Assembly (NCBI RefSeq): GCF_902463975.1
Contig: NZ_CABQHJ010000038.1
Span: 1 to 23,514, forward strand
Reading direction: 5' to 3'
Source of the DNA: Phascolarctobacterium_A sp902463975
GTDB taxonomy: Bacteria; Bacillota; Negativicutes; Acidaminococcales; Acidaminococcaceae
Length of the DNA stretch: 23,514 nt
The notes beneath the pieces are model-generated. The model saw only the letters and a program-made list of their open reading frames with translations. It was not told the origin of the DNA and did no database searches. Of the stretch, positions 7,190 through 13,800 are shown piece after piece. A program made the translations under genes and the position numbers. Position 1 is the stretch's first letter; each line of letters starts with the position of its first letter.

Positions 7190-8102
7190 ATGAAAAAGAA
7201 GCTGGCTTCTGTGCTGACCGTAATCATGTTGGCCTGCAGCCTGCCATGGCAGGCACAGGCTGCAGCGCCTATTGTCAGCAACAAACCGCATAAGGCACCG
7301 GTGGCAACGCCGCCGGCCGTAAGCGAGGCGCGACCTGTGAAGGCGGTGCCGGAGCCTGCTGCCGTCAAAGGCCGATACCGCAGCCAAGCCTGCTGCCGAA
7401 GTGAAGGCGCCGAAGCAGGCGAAGCCCGAGAAAAAGGCGAAGAAAACCGCAAAGAAAAAGTCTAAAAAAACGAAGGAAAAGCAGTCCAAGGTGCAGGTGC
7501 AGCAAAGCAACTGGCGCCTGAAGGTGGCACAGCAAAAGCTGCAGGTGCTGGGCTTCAGTGACGAACGCCCCAGCGGACGCATGACGGAGGCTACCAGCAC
7601 TGCGCTGAAAAGCTTCCAGAAGCAGCACAAGCTGAAGGCGGACGGCGAGCTGAATGATGCAACCTATCATAAGCTGACCTGGGAGGCCTTTGCCAAGGAA
7701 GGCATCCCCAAGGTTAAGGGCAAGGAAATCGTCAGCCGTGCAGCCAAATACAAGGGTGTTCCCTATGTGTTCGGCGGAACCACGACCAAGGGCTTTGACT
7801 GCTCCGGTTACGTGCAGTATGTGTTTAAGGACTGCAAGGCCAAGCTGCCGCGACTGGCAGACGAGCAGGCGTTACAGGGGATTTTTGTAACGCAGAAGCA
7901 GCTGCGGCCGGGTGATTTGGTGTTTTTTACCACCTACGCGCCGGGAGCATCGCACGTGGGTATATATGCCGGTGACGGACAATTTTGGAGTGCATCCTCG
8001 TCCAAGAGTGTAATCCTGTCATCGCTGAAGGAAGAGTATTGGAAACAACGTTATTTTGGAGCACGCCGGGTGTTGATTACGAACGGCGAGGTTAATAAAT
8101 AA
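7190..8102 (+). pseudogene. NlpC/P60 cell-wall endopeptidase with peptidoglycan-binding domain, interrupted by a +1 frameshift
   Basis: The first reading frame gives a signal peptide (MKKKLASVLTVIMLACSL..., ending AQA) and a Pro/Ala/Lys-rich linker, then runs on to a stop at 7463-7465. The next frame, open through 7401-8102, gives a Lys-rich linker, a PG_binding_1-like repeat (LKVAQQKLQVLGF, GELNDATYHKL) and an NlpC/P60 domain. Removing one A from AAA at 7367-7369 joins them seamlessly as an exported hydrolase of about 303 residues. The catalytic Cys codon is at 7800-7802 (FDCSGY) and His at 7953-7955 (SHVGIY). The usual third polar residue, 12 after that His, is Ser (7989-7991). ATG 7190 is preferred over ATG 7184 because GAGCGGGG ends only 3 bases before 7184. 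The downstream frame has no good ribosome site of its own. This is either a true disruption or a sequencing error. Confidence 0.8.
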
Positions 8103-8154
8103 AAAGTTCTGCTGACGGCAGCCTGCTGCCGGACAGACGGGGAGGGTATAAAAC

Positions 8155-10035
8155 ATGATTCGTGAGAGAAGAAATAAGGATAAGCTGGCTTCTTATTACA
8201 GAAAGTTTATGGAAGAGGGTATTGTTGATCCCAACGTGCATCCGTGGGTTGCTGAAAGCTGGCAACGCTGCCGTGCTATGCATCTGCCGCATGAAACAAT
8301 GCCTAAAATCAACAAGCTGAGCCGCGAAGAGATTATCGCGCATCAAAAGACGCATGAGTTCATTGTTAAATATGTTGATGGCCTGTATGAGCAAAGCAAG
8401 CAGCACTTCAATATCCACAACCTGAGCATGCTGTTGATTGATGAAAACGGCTATGTAATCAAAAACTATGCTATGCCGTTCTTCCAGCGCATTATCGAGG
8501 ATATTCAGGGTATGCGCGTATTGGAGGAGGATGTTGGTACCTCCAGCATCAGCGTGGCACGTGAGCACAACGTACCGTTTTTGATGTTTGGTCCGGAAAT
8601 GTGGATTAAGGACAGCCATTCCGGAGATGCCTGCAGCGCGCCTATCTGCGTCAATGGTAAAATCCGCTATATTATTTCCTTCTTTTCTTTGGATCAGAAC
8701 GATTTGCCCTATGATTTGCTTTTGAGCCTGCTGATGACGATGAAATATTCCATCGAACAGCACCTGAACATGCTGGAGGCCTGGAGCATCAACCGCATTA
8801 TGATGGAGCAGCTGCCGGTAACCGTTTACTGGCTGGGCAAGGACGGCAGCGTAAAATACTGCAACGAAAACGGCCGCAAGCGTCTGGAGGGACACGAGCG
8901 CCTCGAAGATGTGTTCCTGAACTACGAGCATATTCCTATCAAAAAAGCGCTGCACGGCGTAGCAACGCAGCGTCGTGAAATCACCTGGATTACCCAGGAC
9001 AGAACCTTTGAGGATATTACCACTGTTATGCCGATTAAGGTAGGTAGCGAGGTAGAAAGTGCCTTGGTGCTTTCTATGTCCATTGAGGATTTGAAGACAA
9101 CTATCGCCCATGCGACAGGCTACAGCAGCCGTTACAGCCTGTATAGCATGGTTGGCGAAACCAGCGAATTTTTGGCGCTGCAGCATAAGGCCAGCCGCGT
9201 TGCCCGCACTGACCACAATATCCTGCTGCAGGGCGAACCCGGTACTGGCAAGCAGCGTTTGGCACATGGCATTCATCAGGCCAGCCCCCGCGCTGCCGCT
9301 CCGCTGATTGCGGTAAAATGCCACAACGCCTCATTGGCAGAGCTGGAGGCCGAATTCTTCGGTACAAATGAGGACGGACAGCAGTCCGCAGGCAAGCTGG
9401 AGCTGGCAATTGGCGGCACACTCTTCCTGGACGAGGTAGAAAAGCTGCCGCTCGAAATGGGCGACAAGCTGGCTGATGCGCTGACGCATGGCCTGCCTGC
9501 AACGGAAAAGGGCGGCAAGCCGCGTATGTTCGATGTGCGCGTAATCGCTGCCTGCGATTCCAACCTTAAGCGCTTGGCAGATAAGGGCCTGTTTTCCCGT
9601 AATTTGTATGAGCTGGTGCTGGATACCACCATGCGCGTGCCGCCTCTGCGCGAGCGCGTGAAGGATATAGAGGTAATTGCTTCGCATATTCTGGTGGAAA
9701 TGTCCGCACAGCACAACCTGCCGCAAAAGCGCCTGTCTCCTGAGGCTGTTTCCCTGCTGCTGTCCTGCAGCTGGCCGGGTAACATCAAGCAGCTGCAGGG
9801 TGTTATCGAGCAGGCCTTCTTCCACACTCCCGGCAGCATCATCGAAGCGGAAAACATTAAGCTACCCGGTGACAAAACCTTGGAGCGCTCCTGGAAGTAC
9901 GACAAGGAAGCCTTTATTGCAGCCTGGAAATCTGCCGGCGGCAATATCAGTAAGCTGGCAACAATGCTTGATGTCAGCCGTGTAACCCTGTACCGTTATC
10001 TGAAGAAGTACGGCCTGGGACCGAAAGCAAAATAA
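8155..10035 (+). CDS. AcoR-like (GAF-PAS-AAA-Fis) transcriptional regulator with a degenerate sigma-54 interaction domain
   Basis: A 626-residue regulator built like AcoR-type bacterial enhancer-binding proteins. It starts with an ESWQRC segment. A GAF-like sensor follows (about 70-205; GTSSISVAREHNVPFL, then GDACSAPI), and a PAS-like sensor (about 215-320). The AAA+ domain (about 330-555) has Walker A GEPGTGKQ (about 360) and Walker B GGTLFLDEVEKL (about 420). A Fis-type helix-turn-helix (about 586-622) ends in DVSRVTLYRYLKK. The loop that normally reads GAFTGA, needed to touch sigma-54, is replaced by the shorter FGTNEDGQQSAGKLEL. The two arginine-finger positions of the family (FRxDLxxRL) read FSRNLYELV. 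It may therefore act without sigma-54, for example as a repressor or sigma-70 regulator. RBS GGGGAGGG precedes ATG 8155. The target is unknown; the downstream adhesin is the obvious candidate. Confidence 0.87.
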   Translation: MIRERRNKDKLASYYRKFMEEGIVDPNVHPWVAESWQRCRAMHLPHETMPKINKLSREEIIAHQKTHEFIVKYVDGLYEQSKQHFNIHNLSMLLIDENGYVIKNYAMPFFQRIIEDIQGMRVLEEDVGTSSISVAREHNVPFLMFGPEMWIKDSHSGDACSAPICVNGKIRYIISFFSLDQNDLPYDLLLSLLMTMKYSIEQHLNMLEAWSINRIMMEQLPVTVYWLGKDGSVKYCNENGRKRLEGHERLEDVFLNYEHIPIKKALHGVATQRREITWITQDRTFEDITTVMPIKVGSEVESALVLSMSIEDLKTTIAHATGYSSRYSLYSMVGETSEFLALQHKASRVARTDHNILLQGEPGTGKQRLAHGIHQASPRAAAPLIAVKCHNASLAELEAEFFGTNEDGQQSAGKLELAIGGTLFLDEVEKLPLEMGDKLADALTHGLPATEKGGKPRMFDVRVIAACDSNLKRLADKGLFSRNLYELVLDTTMRVPPLRERVKDIEVIASHILVEMSAQHNLPQKRLSPEAVSLLLSCSWPGNIKQLQGVIEQAFFHTPGSIIEAENIKLPGDKTLERSWKYDKEAFIAAWKSAGGNISKLATMLDVSRVTLYRYLKKYGLGPKAK

Positions 10036-10049
10036 AATTTAACCTGATT

Positions 10050-10086
10050 GCCCCTGAAGCAGGTTTATCCTGCTTCGGGGGCTTTT
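10050..10086 (+). terminator. Rho-independent terminator after the AcoR-like regulator
   Basis: A 14-bp stem (10050-10063 with 10069-10082, one T-G wobble) around TTTAT, followed by TTTT. It begins 14 nt after the stop codon. Confidence 0.9.
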
Positions 10087-10546
10087 GCTATTTTGGGTGG
10101 CGTGTTTAGAAGAGAAAAGTGCAACATGTTGCAAAAATCTCTTGTAGAAATGGCGATATTTCTTAGTCGCGTTAAGTATAAATAAAATTTAAAAAAAATA
10201 AAGATAAGGTAGTGCTAAAATTTCTAGTGTTGAACTGCATAGTAGTCTGAGTATAGTAAGAAAATGGCAGTTTTGCAAAAATATAGCGTGCTAGAAAAAT
10301 TTTCTTGCACATACAACTGCGATGCTATCGAGCTGCTTTTTTGACAAATGTATATGTGCTGGGCTTTTTGGTGCCTTTAGTTAGATTTTGTGCCTGAAAA
10401 AAAGAATATGAATACATAAGCTTTTGCCTAATATATTGCATAATACGGAAAAGTGTTAAACTCAATTTGTAAATAAAAAAATTAAGTAGTCAACTGATTT
10501 TAATGTAAAACAATATGCTTTTAAACTATGAAGACAAGAACAATGC
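10087..10546. other. AT-rich gene-free region upstream of the adhesin promoter
   Basis: About 460 bases with no coding region I can support on either strand. Notable contents are the 14-bp palindrome at 10120-10133 and an isolated TTGACA (10341-10346) without a -10 at proper spacing. The strong AT bias contrasts with the GC-richer genes to the left, and would suit an upstream activating or silencing region for the adhesin. Confidence 0.5.
10120..10133. promoter_or_regulatory. Perfect 14-bp palindrome, possible operator
   Basis: TGCAACATGTTGCA is its own reverse complement. It lies between the AcoR-like regulator and the adhesin, about 420 bases upstream of the adhesin promoter. Fis-type HTH regulators bind as dimers to such palindromes, so it could be a site for the neighbouring regulator. 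That link is inferred from position only. Confidence 0.4.
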
Positions 10547-10575
10547 TTGTCTGGTGCGGACAAAGGTGGTATAAT
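10547..10575 (+). promoter_or_regulatory. Extended -10 promoter of the adhesin gene
   Basis: TTGTCT (10547-10552), a 17-base spacer and TATAAT (10570-10575) with the extended element TGg just before it. Transcription should start near 10582, leaving a leader of about 288 nt before ATG 10870. The leader has an inverted repeat ATTGTGG/CCACAAT (10651-10657, 10677-10683) and a small hairpin CGTGG/CCACG (10811-10827) upstream of the ribosome site. No known riboswitch was recognised. Confidence 0.65.
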
Positions 10576-10869
10576 AAAAAATAAGGTATATGTTGAGAGA
10601 ATAATTATCTGATTAATTAAAATATATCTACCTTTGGCCTTTGATATACAATTGTGGATGTTCCTCTAATGATAAACCACAATAGTGAATGTCCGAAAAG
10701 TACAGTATATTAAAGCTATTACGAAAATAAAGTCTATTAAATAAAGTGCGAAAATACAGTGTTATTTATTAATAAAAATATATTGTTACATAATAAAATA
10801 AGCTTCCTCGCGTGGATTGGGGCCACGTAAATAGATAAATATTAAAAAAGCGTTTTGGAGGAATGTAGC

Positions 10870-13800
10870 ATGAACAAGGTTTTTAAAGTCATTTGGAACG
10901 AAGCTCGTAATGCTTACGTTGTTGTTTCGGAAATCGCGAAGAATAGAGGCAGCAAAAGCTGCTCTACCAAAAAGCTGTTGGCAATGCTGATTGCAACGGG
11001 TGTGATGACCTGTGCAAGCTTTGATGTGCTGGCGGCAGAGCCTACGGCGGCTGAAACGGCTCAGTTTCAATATGTTGCATTTTATGATGAAACAGCTGAT
11101 TTGATTAATGGACAAGATAAGCTCTTTGGTGGGCATAAGTATGTCTATGATGCAACTAATAAGTATTGGGTGCGTGAAGGCTATGTGCTGGTGGTTGAAA
11201 AAAATGGCAAATTGCATACGCCGCTTTCCGCCAATGGTAAATCTGCTGATGTACTGTATACTGGTGGTGGTGATACAGGCAGCATTTTGCAATCTGTAGC
11301 TTCAACGGTTTCTGCCAATGGTACAGTAACCAATATGGGCGAATCATTAAACAGGATTACTGCAAGTGCTTTTGCAGGTGTAAGCCACGGTGGCGGAACT
11401 GCTGTTGCCGGTGATTGGGCTTATATTATTCAAGATTCCAGCTGGAAAGATTCTGTTGCGCCTGAAAACTATAAAGACGGTTATGCTGACTTAATTGACA
11501 AAGACAATGGGATGCCTAAAGGATTTAAAACTGCCGAGGATCCTAACACAGAACTTAATTGGGATGCTACTAAGCAGGCCTACACTTATAAAGGAAAACC
11601 AGTAGATTACAGCAATGTATACGTTATTAATGGCAAGATTGGTGTATTTACTAATAAAGATGGCAGTGAGGTTTACAAAGGAACTGTTTTTGGCAAAAAC
11701 AATGAAATCCTTATGACGGTAAAGGATGCTAATAACCATTTCTATAGCTACTGGGCTTCCGAGGTTACCGACCCTAGCGCTACCATGCAATCCTATCGCA
11801 TGACTGAATATAAGAAAGACTTGTCTGTTTTAGAACAAAATGATAATAAGCTGCATCGTGACGATATTAAAGAAGTTACCATGACTACAGATGCAAGTAC
11901 AAATTCTGCAATTATCGGTTTGGTAAGAAATGGCAATACCGAAGCAGGTGCGTCTGTCAAAGGTGCTATTACCGTTACCAGCGGTGGCGGTACTGGCGGC
12001 CAGGATACTTTTGTTAAGATTTCTAATGATACAGCTAATCAGACCTTTGCTACTGGTTCTAAGGTAGAGGCTATTGGCACTCCGGGTGCTACAACAGGAT
12101 TTAAAATTAATGGTGTTGATTATACAATTACAGATAACGACACCACCTACACCGCAGGCGAAAATGTAACAATCGACAGTGACCACAAAATCTCTGTCAA
12201 CCTGTCCGAATACGCTAAGAAGACTGACGCAGCAGTTGTATATAACGACAAAAACTCCTTGCACAGCACTAACTCCGGTAACGTAGGCGAAAAGGCAATT
12301 GCTTTTGGCAAAAATACAATTGCAGACGGTAAGTCTTCTGTTGCCATAGGTGATGGTGCTAATGTTGATGCAAATAATGTTTATACATCATCTGGCAATT
12401 ATTCTACTGCTGTTGGCGCAGCTTCCGGGGCTTGGGGTACTCAGACTACTGCTGTAGGTTATAATGCTCAAGCAAAAGGTCAAAATGCAGTAGCATTGGG
12501 CTTTAGTGCGTCAGCTAGCGCGACAGATTCAGTTGCGATTGGTGCAAACTCCGTTGCAAATAGAGAAGCAGGATCTGTAGGTTTGTATGCACCGACTGGT
12601 AATAGTAGCAGTACATGGAAGGCCACTAGCGGTGCTATATCTATAGGCAGTTCGACTAAAACTCGTCAGATTATTAATCTGGCAGCAGGTACTGCTGATA
12701 CTGATGCTGTCAACGTAGCACAGCTGAAGAAGGTTAATGCTGAAGCAGAAAAACATACCACCTTGGTTGCAGGTGCTAATGTCACTCTGGATAAAAAGGA
12801 AACAGAAAGCGGTCTGCAGTACACCATTAGCGCTATTGGCGGCAGCAATTATCAAGCAGGTAATGGCATTGCTATTGAGGCTGAGAATAATACAATTTCT
12901 GTTAAGCTGAACGACGCAGAGCAAAACCTCGTAGTTAACAGCAACGGTCTGGCATTGAAGAAAAATCTGACCGGCATGCAATCCATCCAAGGCGCAGGCG
13001 AAGGCAAGATTAGCTTTGACGGTGCTAATGTTAAGGTTAACAATACTACCTTTGGCGAAAACAACGTAGTAGTTGGCGTAGCAGGCGATGGCAAGTCTCC
13101 TGTACAGATTAACGGTGAGAGCGGAGAAATTACCGGCTTGAATAATACAAAAGTTGGTTATACAGACTTTGCTGTTAATAAAGGCAAGGCTGCTACTGAA
13201 GGACAGCTGAAGCAAGTAATGGATGAGGGCTGGAAATTTACTACAGATAGTGGCAACAAAACTACTGTGAAGGTTGGCCCGGATGGCACAAATGATAATG
13301 CTGTTACTTTCAAAGGTGATGGTACTAATATCGCAGTAACTAATACTGGTAAAGATATTAAGGTTGAGCTGAAGAAAGACCTGACTGGTCTGACCAGTGT
13401 AACCACCAACAATGCATATGTAACCAACGTTGATAATAATAACAATAATTCTGTAACCAACGTGCAATACGTAAATGAGCAGATAGCAGGCGTAACCCTT
13501 ACTGAAGGTAATGGTATTTCTATCACCGATAAAAAGATTAACGTTAAGCTGAACAACGCAGAGAAAAACCTCGTAGTTGACAGCAACGGTCTGGCACTGA
13601 ACACTGCTCTGACTGGTATTCAATCCATCACCGGTGCAGGTGCAGGCAGCATTAGCTTTGCAGACGGCGGTATCAAGCTTAACAACAAGGTTACTATTGA
13701 TAATACCGGTAAGATTACTGGCGTGGCAGATGGCACAGATGAGAAGGATGCAGTCAACTTTGGCCAGTTGGACGCAACAAATAAAAAAGTAGATAATTTG

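Noticed and set aside
8111..8140. Small GC-rich hairpin (CGGCAG/CTGCCG) after the P60 gene considered as a terminator
   Set aside because: The stem is only 6 bp and no T-run follows, so there is no support for termination. The P60 and regulator genes could be partly co-transcribed.
10341..10346. Perfect TTGACA upstream of the adhesin
   Set aside because: No -10-like hexamer lies 16-18 bases downstream.
10358..10375. Possible sigma-54 -24/-12 promoter (GG and GC with 10 bases between)
   Set aside because: Only the core dinucleotides match, most consensus positions fail, and the neighbouring regulator lacks the GAFTGA loop needed for sigma-54.
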